Part shown: positions 46,641 through 57,678 of the stretch, piece after piece
Position numbering within the stretch: the stretch's first letter is position 1
How the letters are laid out: each line of letters begins with the position of its first letter
Assembly (NCBI RefSeq): GCF_030272615.1
Contig: NC_081406.1
Location: forward strand, 245,513,218-245,577,217
Origin: Cryptomeria japonica
Taxonomy: Eukaryota > Streptophyta > Pinopsida > Cupressales > Cupressaceae
Direction of reading: 5' to 3'
Length of the DNA stretch: 64,000 nt
Program-made: the position numbers and the translations under genes
Notes under the pieces: model-generated
The model's input: the letters and a program-made list of their open reading frames with translations, nothing else
Databases searched by the model: none
Told to the model about the DNA's origin: nothing

Positions 46641-46783
46641 CAAATCTTTTTGGATAGTCTTTGCCATTGATGGCAAAAAGGGGGAATTTTGGAATTTTTG
46701 GAATCTTGTCAGGAACAGGGGCCAGAATCGGCACAGTCTTGTAGCGGCTTGTATTATTTGCCACCAATGCCAAAGGGGGAGTT
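46641..46783 (+). other. Element B 3' end with duplicated polypurine tract
   Basis: TTTGCCATTGATGGCAAAAA is followed by GGGGGAA at about 46660-46686. A similar unit (TTGCCACCAATGCCAAAGGG, then GGAG) follows at about 46759-46781, directly before the LTR TG at 46784. GCCATTGATGGC is itself an inverted repeat. The second tract is the one positioned to prime. Confidence 0.7.
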
Positions 46784-48067
46784 TGTTGGCATTTTGATAT
46801 TATTTTGTATGACCGATAAATGGTATGGTTGTCATTGTTGGCAACATCATCTCCTTAGTCTTCACAACCCATCGATAGTAAGTAGACCAACAAGCAGAGA
46901 GTAGACCGGCAAGCAGTGAGTAGACTAGCAAACAGTGAGTAGACCGGTAAACAGTAAGAAGATCGGGTAGCGATGAGTAGATCGGCATAGAAGAGGTTCA
47001 CCGGCTAAGCAAAGAACAAACCGGTATACAAGAGGAAATCGGCTAGACATGTTTTGATCAGTATACTGGAAGAGTCGATAACCGACAAACTGGTAACGTT
47101 CAGTTACATCCAGCTAAATCGAGAGTCTTCTCCAGTCAACCGGCAGACTTATCAGCATGTTCGACTATATTGACAAAGATTCCTGCATGATTTCAGAGGT
47201 GTAATTTAAGGTCTGACAATGAAATTTTGAAAGGTATGTTTTGGAGGGAAAGTTGGCGACAGACTAAAAGGTCTATAAATACACATATCTCATTCTTGAG
47301 ATTGTTGTTGTCGAGGTGAATGAATATAATGTGAAAGTGGACATAGGGGGAGTTTAAGAGACTGCAGAGCCGAATGACAAAGGACCGGTAGAGTGGAGTT
47401 TTCACATAGTGGTGACTCCAGTAATAGAGAATCGACAGTGTGATATCTAAGGATCAACAAATCGGCAGAAGGCAGAGTTGAGAGTGCATTTAGGAAATCA
47501 GGGTTGTGTAGAACAAACACACCAATGCAGACCTAGTGTGGTTCTTTAGTGTGATCTGATTAGGCTAATGAGTAGCAGTTTTAGCAGATCATCCATCTGT
47601 TGCTTTCTAACAACTCCAACATAAATCCCTTAACTAGGTGGACTTTAATAGGTCCCATTGTAAAAATCCTTTAACCGGGTGACATCTTTATTGATGATCG
47701 AAGTCCTTTAATCAGGCTACCTTTAATAGGGTAAAGGCTCTAATCGGCCTTGTACAAAATCCCTTAACCGGATGGCACCTAGCAGTGTCTTTGTAATCTC
47801 CTAACAGGGATGGCTCTTAACCGGGTGTACTCCAGAAGAGTACATATTTTGTGAGTTCCTACTCACAACGTGGTTTTCTCCCTATTGGGTTTCCACAAGA
47901 TAAATCTATGTCATTGTGTATCTTTTCATGTATGCTTAATTTTCTGCAGTAAATGTTTACATTGATGAATGGTAAATTAGTTCAAACTTAAAGTAAACGT
48001 TTCAATTGGTTAAAACCGGTCAAGTGTTGATTCACCCCTCCCCTCTTAGCACCGGTTGGGACTAACA
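46784..48067 (+). repeat. Element B 3' LTR (1284 bp)
   Basis: TGTTGGCATTTTGATATTA to GGTTGGGACTAACA. TATAAATA lies at 47274-47281. The same 20-21-bp minisatellite (46876-46990) and CCCTTAACCGGATGG boxes are present. It differs from the 5' LTR mostly by transitions. Confidence 0.93.
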
Positions 48068-48072
48068 AACTA

Positions 48073-48772
48073 TATTCCATGATATGATGCATATATTCAT
48101 GGAAGATTATGTGGATGATATATTAGCCAAATCATACAATAGAGAAGAACATATAGGAATACTTGAAAAGATCTTTGACAGGTTATAATAGTACAAGCTA
48201 CGGCTAAATCCCAAGAAATGTGCATTTGGTGTCACTTTAGGCAAGCTATTAGGATACATTGTTTTAGCTAGGGTAACAAAGTAGATCCTGCCAAGGTCAA
48301 AGCAATCATGTAAATGGCATCTCCCCAAAATATCAGTCAACTAAGATCACTCCAAGGAAGACTACATTCAATCAAAAGATTTGTTGTTCAGTGAGCAGAT
48401 AAATGCCAACCATTTACTCATCTATTGCATAAAAAATTTAATTTCAAGTGGGACCATCAATGTGAGGACACATTCAACAAAATCAAGACCTATCTCATGC
48501 AACCACCCGTCCTAATGTCACCAATTCTAGGATATTCGTTGTTACTATATGTATCAACCACAAATGTATCATTAGAAGCTCTGCTCGCACAACAAGAGAA
48601 TGAAGGAAAAGAACGAGCCATCTACTACATCAACAAAACATTAGTGGGATACGAGCTCAACTATTCACCAATAGAAAAAGCATGCTTGATGGTAGTTTTT
48701 GCTTCTCAAAAATTTAGGCACTATCTACTATCTCACTCCATCAAGTTGATTGCTAAAATCGATCCATTGTAG
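48073..48772 (+). pseudogene. Element A reverse transcriptase 3' part and first RNase H
   Basis: It resumes the RT frame after B: the catalytic YVDD box (FMEDYVDDILAKS) is at about 48096-48132 and NPKKCAFGV near 48208. A frameshift near 48270 follows, with several stops. The connection/RNase H domain is readable from 48425: FKWDHQCEDTFNKIKTYL, VSTTNVSLEALLAQQ (the usual catalytic Asp after the first strand seems replaced), NYSPIEKACLMVVFASQKFR and HYLLSHSIKL. This is the ordinary gypsy RNase H that follows RT. Confidence 0.85.
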
Positions 48773-49599
48773 TATTTGCTCAGCAAGGCGACATTGATAG
48801 GAAGACTAGCAAAATGGGTCATGATCCTAAGCAAGTTTGATATTGAATATGTAGACAAAAAATATATCAAATGGTAAGTCATTTCTGACCAACTAGTAGA
48901 GGCACCTCTTCTAGATGATCGTCCTTTATACATTGAATTTCCCGATGTTGATATCTTAATGGTGACCACAAATACATGGCAATATTTTTTTGTTGGATCA
49001 TATACACAACATGGATCAGGAGCAGGCATTCTATTCATTACACCACAAGGTCATACAATTCCAAAGAATACAAATTAAGCTTTCCATACACCAATAACAC
49101 AACAAAATATGAATCTTTGCTAACATGTATCAAAATGGCTATAGAATGGAACATTACACAACTACAGGTCTTTGGAGACTCTCAGCTCATCATCAATCAA
49201 ATCAATGACGATTATCAAATAAATGATGAAAAAATAATGCCTTATAAGAAGATGGTTGATGATGTCAAGAAATACTTTGTCGAAATAAATTTTCAGCAGA
49301 TTCTAAGGAATGACAACAAAGCAGCAAATGACGTGGCAACACTTGCTTCTCTATTGCAAACACAGAAAAATCAAGAGCGTTACGAATTCCTAGTGGAAGA
49401 GTTGTTTTACCCTGCACATAATTGTCCTGATTCCCAAACTATTTGTCACCTTGTTGGGCATGATTCCTCCCGCTATGGCCAAACTTACACATACCTGAAA
49501 GATAATATTCTCCCTCCAGACTTGTCAAAGAACCAAAAGAGAAATTTTATTCGCCAATCCTCCCATTATACTCTCTTCATGGATACCATTTTTAAATGA
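48773..49599 (+). pseudogene. Element A second (archaeal-type) RNase H and linker to integrase
   Basis: FFVGSYTQHGSGAGILFITP at about 48988-49046 is the first strand of a second RNase H domain (Asp of the usual DG(S/A) changed to Val). After a frame change near 49070 it continues through TTKYESLLTCIKMAIEWNI (Glu kept), LQVFGDSQLIINQI (Asp kept) and LRNDNKAANDVATLASL (Asp kept). Having this domain between the first RNase H and the integrase marks the Tat clade. A linker leads to the stop at 49597. Confidence 0.82.
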
Positions 49600-51700
49600 G
49601 GTCTGGACGAAACTCTTTTAAGATGTCTCGAGCAAGAAGAATCTGAAAAGGCCTTAAATGAAGTACATAATGAAATTTGTGGCACTCATTCAAGTGGTCT
49701 TACCCTTTCAAAAAAACTCATACGCTTGGGCTACTATTGGCCAATTGTGGAACGAGATTCTTTTAAGATAGCTTAAACATGCAAACAATGTCAGATCCAT
49801 GGAAATTTGATTCATGCACCAACACAAGAACGTCATGCTTTGGCAATATCTTGGCCTTTCTGCCAATGGGGTCTTGATCTAGTAGGAAAGATAAATCCTC
49901 CTTGATCCAATGGTCACAAATTCATCCTTGTAGCTACAAAATATTTCACAAAATGGATTGAGGCAGTACCTCTCATCAATATCACAAGAAAACAAATTGA
50001 TGCATTTATCTTGAACTACATCATATGTCGCTATGGCATACCCATGACCATTATAACTGATAATGGGCGACTGTTCAAGAACCAATATGTACAAGAGTTA
50101 TGTGAGAAATTCAAGATCCAACACAGACTCTCCACCCCTTACTATCGACAAGGGAATCGACAAGCAGAGGCATCAAACAAAACTATTTTAAAAATCCTCA
50201 AGATGATAGTGAATGATGCTGGAAGAGATTAGCACATTCAATTGAACCCTTCTCTATGGGCATATCGTACCAGTATCCGCACACCAACATGTGCCACACC
50301 TTTCTCTCTTGTCTATGGATCAGAAGCAATACTGCCAATAGAAGTAGAGATACCTTCTCTACGAGTATCATTAAAAGGTCTTTGAAGAGGGGAAAATGGA
50401 ATGAAAGGTTAAATGATAAAAAACACAATGAAATAAGCAAGAAAACACTAAAACATCAAAAGATCATTTATACCTTGCTATTTTTACCTCTCCCTTGGAT
50501 TGAGCTTGATGAAGTGGATGGATGATGAGGATGCGCCCTTGATGCTCCACTTGATGTGCTCCTTGCTTGATTTGGATGTGGATTGATGTCCTTTACTCAA
50601 CAAGATTAATGGATTTGATAGGATTATTGGATGGATTTTGGATGGATTTGAATTGAAAGATTGAAGAAAGAAGAGAGAGGAGAAAAGAGCAACATGACAA
50701 TGCATGAGAAGTGGATGATTTGTGAGGAGAATAGGCTCCAATTTATAGATTGGAGGAGGCCAATGGAGGGCCAAGATTGATTTCCTTATGGAGGGTTGAG
50801 ATTGATTTGAGATAGAAGGCATGGATCAAGGGTGCCTTGGGAAAATAAAGAGGAATATAAAATTCCTTGGGAAAAAGAGGGGAGAAATTTGAATTTCAAA
50901 CATGAGGAATTAAAAATTCCAAAGTAAGGATGCATTGAGGGATTCAAAGAAATTTGAATTTCTTTGAGAGGCTCAATGCTGATGTGAAATGAGTGGGAAT
51001 TAAAAATTGAGGGATAATGATAAGCATGATTATGAGAGATTCTAGAAGGATTAATTAGGTTGAGTGGGATTAGGAAAAGTGATCTGTGGGAATCACATGA
51101 ATAGGTTAATTAATTAGAATTAATTAACTTAGTGGGTTTAGAGGAAATAATTATTGGAGGGAACTTTAAAAGAAAAGGGGGAATAATTAATTTATTTGAT
51201 AAATTAATTATTGGGCAATAGTGACAGGATTAATTAAATTAGATTTAATTGATTCTGAGAGGAATAAGGATAACACAATTAAATCAATTAATTATGTTGA
51301 AAGGCTTATATTAATTAAATATTGATTTAATTAATTTTAGGTGTCTACAGTCTTATCCCAAATGAAGAACAATGAGTATCTAGATTGCAAGAGTTAGAAT
51401 TGATCCATGAACGAAGACAAAATGCCTTTGATCATTTGAAGGTATATCAACAAAGAATGTGCCGCAATTACAATCACAAGGTCAAACCAAGAGCATTTCA
51501 AGTTGGAGAACTAGTACTAAAGGAAAATCCACTCGAATAGGAAGATCGAGAAAAGAAAGGGAAGTTTGAACCAAAATGGTTAGGTTTGTTTGTGGTCACA
51601 ATATTATTTGGGTAAGGAGCATATCAACTATCAACACAGGACGGGGATTAGCTCGAGGAACCCATCAATAGCATGCATTTGAAAACGTTTATGTTTGAAA
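49600..51700 (+). pseudogene. Element A integrase (split by solo LTR E)
   Basis: HHCC zinc region: VHNEICGTHSSGLTLSKKLI...CKQCQIHG (about 49660-49800). Catalytic core: FCQWGLDLVGKI (first Asp, about 49873), ITDNGRLFKNQYVQ (second Asp, about 50060), and GNRQAEASNKTILK (Glu, about 50165). Stops at about 49776, 49903 and 50230 interrupt it. The core's end ([20 protein letters not shown]) breaks at GTCTT; after E the frame resumes with LIPNEEQ and continues through NHKVKPRAFQVGELVLKE and EPKWLGLFVVTILF to EEPINSMHLKTF at about 51690, a C-terminal GPY/F-like end. Confidence 0.85.
50383..51349 (-). repeat. E: solo LTR, gypsy-like, 967 bp, TSD GTCTT
   Basis: It is flanked by GTCTT at 50378-50382 and 51350-51354. 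The minus strand begins TGTAGACACCTAAAATTAAT, closely like element A's LTR start TGTATACACCTAAAA, so it is a minus-oriented relative of the Tat LTR family. The other end is TGAAGAGGGGAAAATGG on the plus strand. No internal domain. It interrupts A's integrase, and the frame is continuous across it. Confidence 0.87.
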
Positions 51701-53430
51701 AAGCAAAAAATTCAAAAATAGTGGAAAAGAAGAAAAATAAAAAACAATGAAAAACCAAAGAATCCAAAAACAGTGAAAAACTAGAAAATACAAAAATGAA
51801 AAAATAGTGAAAAAACCAAAAAAAAAACTCAAATATGAGAAAAAGTGCAATAAAAACAGATGGTGAAAACCTGGCAAACAGACGCTATCTATCAGCCAGC
51901 TCTTCCATCTATTAGTTCATGCATCCTTCCGCTTGCATTCATTTTCCATCAGTTTTGTTCATATCCATAATAAGCCTTTGTACATACACAGGCATTGCAA
52001 CTGGTTTCTTGCCATGGTTTGGGTATATCATAAGAAGTTTGTTTCTAGGCTTGGGGAAAAATCCTGCACCTAGATGGAGGCAAAAAAATTGGATTGTTTT
52101 GAGCTTAATCAAACAGGTAGAGCAATAGTTAGACATTTTTTGTCAAACGAAAACTGAGACGCATCTAACGTTGAACACGAGCTCAAATTATCAACCATCA
52201 AAGCTATCACATGCTAGTCTAAGCACAACACACACTTTTTAATAGATGATATCTTTTGGATAATGATTTTAACACTTTGGTTCAACTTTTATATATCTTG
52301 ATTTTTGCTATCATGATTTTTGAGTGACTCTAGGATGTCTTTGACTAGAGGAACAAGGAAGGAACATGATATTTTTCTTGTTTGTTGTTTGTAAATTAAT
52401 CATTAATATGTGCAAATTTGTCTTAGGACATGATCATCGAAGTATCATTGAAGATATTTCCAATTTGCATATAGAAATGGTTAATACTGCTTGTTTTACG
52501 CAAGCAACACTCAACTCATCTTGGTTTAATTATACCTCGATGCTTGTGCTAACTTGCAATATCAAAATCTAGGAAAGTAGTTCTCAGGTCATCATGGTTC
52601 AACTCTACCATCGATGTTTGCACTCACTTCCCACATTTTAAAAATCTCAATGATGACAAAACGCAATAACCCAGTGACTAGTCCGATCGTAGCTTTGCGT
52701 TTCATTTGCATTTGGCTTGCATTTCATTCTTGCAATCTTATCCAAGGCCAAAATCTATCACATGAATCATCAATGTCTCATCATAGGTGTATACACAATC
52801 AGAATGATGACTCATCTCTCTCCAGGTATTGTCAATCCAGCGTAAATCTTATGCTACCCCCTCAAATGAACCCACGTCAACATATCTGAATCTTCCTGCA
52901 ACATGATATCAACAAACTATCAGTTCTTTATCCAATCAATCTTATCAATTCTATCAATCAATATCATCTGATCTATTCTCTCATATCTTATATAGGATGT
53001 ATCTTTCCTGGAACCAAATGTTCTGATCAAGTCTTATACAGGATATATCATTCCTGAAACCAGAGGCTTTGATCACCTTTGTCTTATACAGTAGGTGTCA
53101 TTCATGAAACCAGACTAAATCTTGATCTTATCAATCTAATCAATCTTATCAATTCAATCAAACTTTATCAATCATCACATCCAAAACCACATCTTAGTGA
53201 TCAAAGAACTCACACTTTCATCAATCAACATTGCAGAGGTCAAATCATTTCTAATCGAGAAGTCAATTTCGCAATGATCCAAGCACTCCAAAGGTCAATT
53301 ATCTCAATTGATCTCCTGAGGGGGCATCATCATACTACAATTTATCAATCAATGTTTGGGGCATCCTATCAAACCAACATCATCAAAATAAGATTATTCT
53401 TTGAGTCAACGCATCATCACACCTCGCTTC
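51701..53430 (+). other. Element A 3' untranslated region
   Basis: An A-rich tract (about 51700-51855) leads into TGGTGAAAACCTGGCAAACA at 51861, as in Tat-1. A paired unit with CTCAACTCATCTTGG and CTCAGGTCATCATGG lies near 52509 and 52583. A roughly 46-50-bp unit opening TCTTATAYAGG occurs three times at 52986, 53032 and 53082. From 53130 the sequence is CAATC/TATCA-rich, ending at the polypurine tract. No coding signal. Confidence 0.6.
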
Positions 53431-53444
53431 AAAGAGGGGCAAAA
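53431..53444 (+). other. Element A polypurine tract
   Basis: AAAGAGGGGCAAAA directly precedes the 3' LTR TG at 53445. Confidence 0.85.
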
Positions 53445-54575
53445 TGCATATACCTAAAAATGGTCTGAAGATAATTAGTTAAATAAGTAATTATTTAATT
53501 AATCCCCCTTCCCAATTTAATTGAATTCATTAGCAATTTGATTAAATTTCTCCATTCATCTATTAATAAATCTAAGGGCTTATTTAATAGGTTCATTTCA
53601 ATAGTCCCCTTTGATTAATTAATACAAATTAATTAATCCTCCCCCCATTAAATCCATTTCTTCTAATCCTCTAATTAATTAAAACAAATCAATTTGTGAG
53701 TTGTTGAAAGTTAATTAGCCTTTTCCTATTATTTGAATTTTTATATTCAAATTACCCACATGCCTCCTAACTTCTAACCACCTAACCTAACCATCCCTCT
53801 ACCCTAACCCATTCCACCTTACCTTGGGTTAAACTAACCATATCCTGTCTTGCACATCCTAACCTCCTATGGGTTGGATATCCTCTCCTTGAGACACATG
53901 GCACTTTGGCCACATGTCTCCTCTCTTGGACACTTGCCCTCTTATGAGCAAGGCTCCTTGACACTTGTCACCACAAAGATGACAAGTTTCCCTCCCTCCA
54001 ACCTCTTCTCGAACCTCCTCCAATTTCACCCTTGATATCTTAAGTTTCAATCTTGACCGTGGATTCCTGCCACCTCACCCCTGGCCTTGGAATTCCTATA
54101 AATATCCCCCATTTTGGAGCACAAATGATCCCATCTCATATCATTTTAGGCATTGTTATTATAGGCATATCATTTAAGCATTGTTATCATAGGCAATTTC
54201 ATCTTAGATCTAGCTTAATTTGATCATTTTTTTAGCATAATTGTTGAATCATGTAGCTTAATCAATCTATTTTCTAGCTTAATTGCATCATCATCATAGC
54301 TTAATCATGCATATCGTTAGCTTAATTAGACTCTTGGATCAATCTCATCTAGCTTGCATATCACAACATTTTAAATCCTTCATCTAGGTGTAGTCAAGTC
54401 ACTGGGATTGCTTATCCAGATCTGAGAGAAAATCCACACTTGCATCTCTTAGGAGGCGATAGGTTGCTTTGTCATGGTTTATCTTTCACTTTATTTCAAT
54501 TTTCTAACCATGCTTGTAATGATCTATTGAGTGTTTGTGTTGCAGCTGCAGGTACCCTACTTCACACACACGACA
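53445..54575 (+). repeat. Element A 3' LTR (1131 bp)
   Basis: TGCATATACCTAAAAATGG to CTTCACACACACGACA. TATAAATA lies at 54097-54104. It is followed by the target duplication TATAC (54576-54580). Confidence 0.93.
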
Positions 54576-55528
54576 TATACAACTATTATCTTGTTACTAT
54601 TGATAATCATATATATATAATATATAGTTACCTATCCCTTATTTCTATTGGTTGATTTTGAATGGGTAAGTAAATAAAATTACTAAAAAATATTTACCTC
54701 GAAATCATGTATGGTAGGTATAATATATTGTTTTATCAAATTTTCTAATTGGTCGAGATTTTTCAATAGTTTGGTGTTTGATTTTTATTTATTTGAGTTT
54801 CTAGTATGTTGTCGGGTTAGCTTTCGGATTGGTTTTTCTGCGATTTTAGAGTTCTTTCTTGGATCTTGGATTAGGAATGCTTGTGGATTGGATTCTGGAT
54901 TTTGCTCTACTTCGAATTTATCCTTACCATCACTCATAATTCTGGGTTGGAGGATATGAATCTCTTTCTAATTCATTCTTGGAAAGATCTATTCTCTATG
55001 ATTGAATGTTGTTTGCGGGAATAGGAGTAGTATTATTGTAGATGGAAATGGAATAATGGATTAGGTATAAATATATCCAATTGATAGATTGGGAATTAAA
55101 TTTTGTATGTTTCATGTGATTTTCATCGATTTGGAGTAATTGTCTGAGTATTGCCATGAACGTCACTGTTTGCTTGTTGTGACTTTTGTGATTGGTTGGA
55201 CTTGTTATTTGGGTTAATTGGTAATGTAGTTTAGTTTTCATACTCTCTCTCAAGAGTCTTTGGAATGGTTATGTTTGTTTGTTCATAGTTTTAATTCGGT
55301 TATTGTGATATTACTTTCTCCTAGTATTGTCAGGAGTCTCTATGGCAAATTGTATAGGTTTTGAGCCTAGGATCTAGTTAATTAACTTAGTTTTCCACTT
55401 GATCTTCATTAAATTATTGTTATCATGTCTTTCTGGATGGTTTTAGAATCCAATTTACACGCCTTAGTAAATTTTTGGGTCGTCCGTGAGTGTATCTTTT
55501 AGTTTCTGAGTTTTATGGCTATCTGTTT

Positions 55529-55628
55529 CATATGCACCAGAAGTAATGTCATATGTGCCAAAATATTTATTAAATTCCCCACTTAATATGTCAAACGTGC
55601 CAGAGTATTGGTCATATGCGCCAAACTG
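55529..55628. repeat. Short repeated motif GTCATATGYGCCARA, four copies
   Basis: Related 15-base words start at about 55529, 55548, 55590 and 55611 inside Z. Spacing is irregular (about 20-40 bp). This may be a regulatory cluster in the long LTR or chance expansion. Confidence 0.5.
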
Positions 55629-57678
55629 CATTTTCATTGTGTTTTTGAGGTTTTTGGCAATTTCGATCAGTTTTCTTGATTCTAGATTTTTAACAGAGGC
55701 ATGTTGTAATGTGATTGAGGTTCTTGAGGCATTGTGCTATTAATATTTTATGTTTTTGAATTCTTTTGAGCTCCAACAAGAAGTTTTGTACTTGTTCGTT
55801 GAGGTTTTGTATTGTTGCTCTGACAAGTTGAGTGAATCCTTGTTATTTGACGGTGGACTATTGTTGCCCCAGCGAGAGGATATGTTGTGCCTCACTGTAA
55901 AGTTTTATTTGGTGTTATTGGAATTATGTTTTGTCCCTTTTTATGTGTATTTTTCCTCCTTGAGGCTTTTTACTATTGTTGCAATTTTGGCATTATAAGC
56001 TTGATGGATTATTTCTTGATGTATAGTTCTTTGTGGATGATTATGGCTATCATTTATGCTTTGGTTGAATGTTCATGTAATTTCATTATGTTTCTATTGT
56101 TATGTTCACCCTAAGGTATTGGTCCATGGATGGGAGAGTGGGCTCTCGCATGTGTGGATCGCAGTCATGTACAATAGACTTCTGGAAGGGTGTCTAGACC
56201 AACCGAGGAACTACATGTAGAGTTTATGTTTAATTGCAAGTGATAAAAATAATAACTAATTAGTGGGTTGGGTAATAGGATTCACTAAGATAAAGATAAT
56301 GAATTTGAGTTGTGCCCCAATGGCGGGTCCCAGGGAGATGATTTTGGGATGACATATTCCAAGGAAATGGTTTTGGAATCTTTGATTGGGAAGACTGTTA
56401 GTGTGGTAGATTGACCTCCCTTGTTTGGATCGAAGGTTGAGGCGGATTCCACATGGGGCTAACATGTGATGACACTCTTCCCTACATGTGTCCATTATCC
56501 TTATGCCCTTTGTTGCTGATTAAGTCTCTAGGATTTTATTAATTTATGATTAGCCTTGTGATGTGATTGGTTTCATTGTTTTTGGTTGTTATCTTTTGGT
56601 TGTCATGTTGAGTCCCTTGGTTGTTAGGTGTTGGCCTAGATCTTGAGTGTGAGTTGGAACCCCATGTCATCTCTTAGCAGGGGGTGGTTCCTATTTGGTT
56701 CCATATGGTCAGGTGGTTTGATACCTTCTTCCATTAGGATGTTCTTCATTGATGCTAGTGTGTGTGGCTATGGATTCTATGACTCTCCTTTATGCAAATG
56801 GACATGCAGCTGATTTCTGTGTATAAATATTGTAATGTGTATTCATGATGGCATTATAATTGTAAAGAAGACTATGCACTTGTATCATGTACTCTTATGT
56901 AATAGGACTTGATGATGTAAAGACTATGATTTGTAATGGATAAGATGATGTAACATTATGTGGTTCGTGTTGTAAAAAGGTTCATTATGTATAAGAATGA
57001 GATCTTATGTTGGATGAGAGAATAGGATTTTTGGCCTTGTGCATTCTTGTTATAGCATATGATTCTTAATTTGGTGTATAGCATGAGATCCTATTTGGTA
57101 GTGAATTAGTACTTGCTGTTATAATATTGCATACATGTATGGTTAGTAATTTGATGCATTTTGTAGAGGGTAATCTTAAGGAAATATTCTAAATCCATTT
57201 GTAGGAGAAAGATGTAAATAGCTTCATGATGTAGTAATAAGGGGATTAGGAGTATATGATTTGGTACTTAAAATGAACTTAGATATTTGATGGGGGTTAT
57301 GAAGTTATGCATTGGAAATTTTTAATCTTGTGATAAGGAAGGGATGAATAGATCTTAATTGCATTTAATGTTTATGATTTCATAGTGTAGATGTGTTATT
57401 GTGATGTTGCTAGTAAGTAGTGACGTTAAGATACCCTAGGAAAGAATGAATTAATATATATGTTTATGGTTAAGATGTTAATTTAGCTTGCGTTAAATGA
57501 TGTACTTTTCTATGGTTATGTTCATGATGTTTAATACATTCTTGTGATGTTAATCTATGATTTGAAGTTATGATAGTTTACTATGTTGCATTTATAGATG
57601 AATTTTAAAAAAATATCTCTATTTTGTTAGTTAATTTAATTATTTTCTCTAGAGTATTTTGGCGGGCATTACACTACA

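Larger units (their letters stand above)
33613..48067 (+). mobile_element. Element B: pol-less LTR retrotransposon with two long ORFs, TSD AACTA
   Basis: The LTRs are 33613-34899 and 46784-48067, both TGTTGGCATTTTGATA...CA, flanked by AACTA at 33608-33612 and 48068-48072. The initiator-Met primer site follows the 5' LTR and a polypurine tract precedes the 3' LTR. With inserts C and D left out it is about 8 kb. It encodes a coiled-coil/CCHC protein and a second long protein, but no protease, reverse transcriptase, RNase H or integrase other than those of inserted C. The PBS and the GATGGCAAAAAGGGGGA-like tract resemble Maximus/SIRE-type copia elements, so it is probably a non-autonomous (LARD-like) relative; that placement is inference. 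Confidence 0.85.
25399..54575 (+). mobile_element. Element A: Tat-lineage Ty3/gypsy retrotransposon, nested, TSD TATAC
   Basis: The LTRs at 25399-26561 and 53445-54575 are flanked by TATAC at 25394-25398 and 54576-54580. In order it has a primer-binding site, a long leader, gag, protease, a G-patch, reverse transcriptase, RNase H, a second (archaeal-type) RNase H, integrase, an A-rich 3' region and a polypurine tract. The doubled RNase H is diagnostic of the Tat clade. It is interrupted by a miniature LTR element in the leader, element B in the reverse transcriptase and solo LTR E in the integrase. Multiple stops and frameshifts make it defective. Without inserts it would be about 13.4 kb. 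Confidence 0.92.
24299..57673 (+). repeat. Z: very long LTR (about 4.2 kb without insert), probable solo LTR, TSD CTACA
   Basis: TGTAGTATCCCTCC at 24299 looks like a plant gypsy LTR start and is preceded by CTACA (24294-24298). GGCGGGCATTACA ending at 57673 looks like a gypsy LTR end and is followed by CTACA (57674-57678). With element A and one TATAC copy left out, the unit is about 4193 bp. A TATAAATA box lies at 56822-56829. I found no repeated terminal segment, gag or pol between the two ends, so a solo LTR is favoured over a full element. The evidence is the ends plus a 5-bp duplication, so this is less certain than the other calls. Confidence 0.5.

Noticed and set aside
50383-50402. TGAAGAGGGGAAAATGG as a polypurine tract
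   Set aside because: It lies at the end of minus-oriented solo LTR E, directly after its target duplication, with no internal domain to prime.
24299-57673. Z as a full-length element with two LTRs
   Set aside because: No repeated terminal segment, primer site, gag or pol was found between its ends; a solo LTR is simpler.
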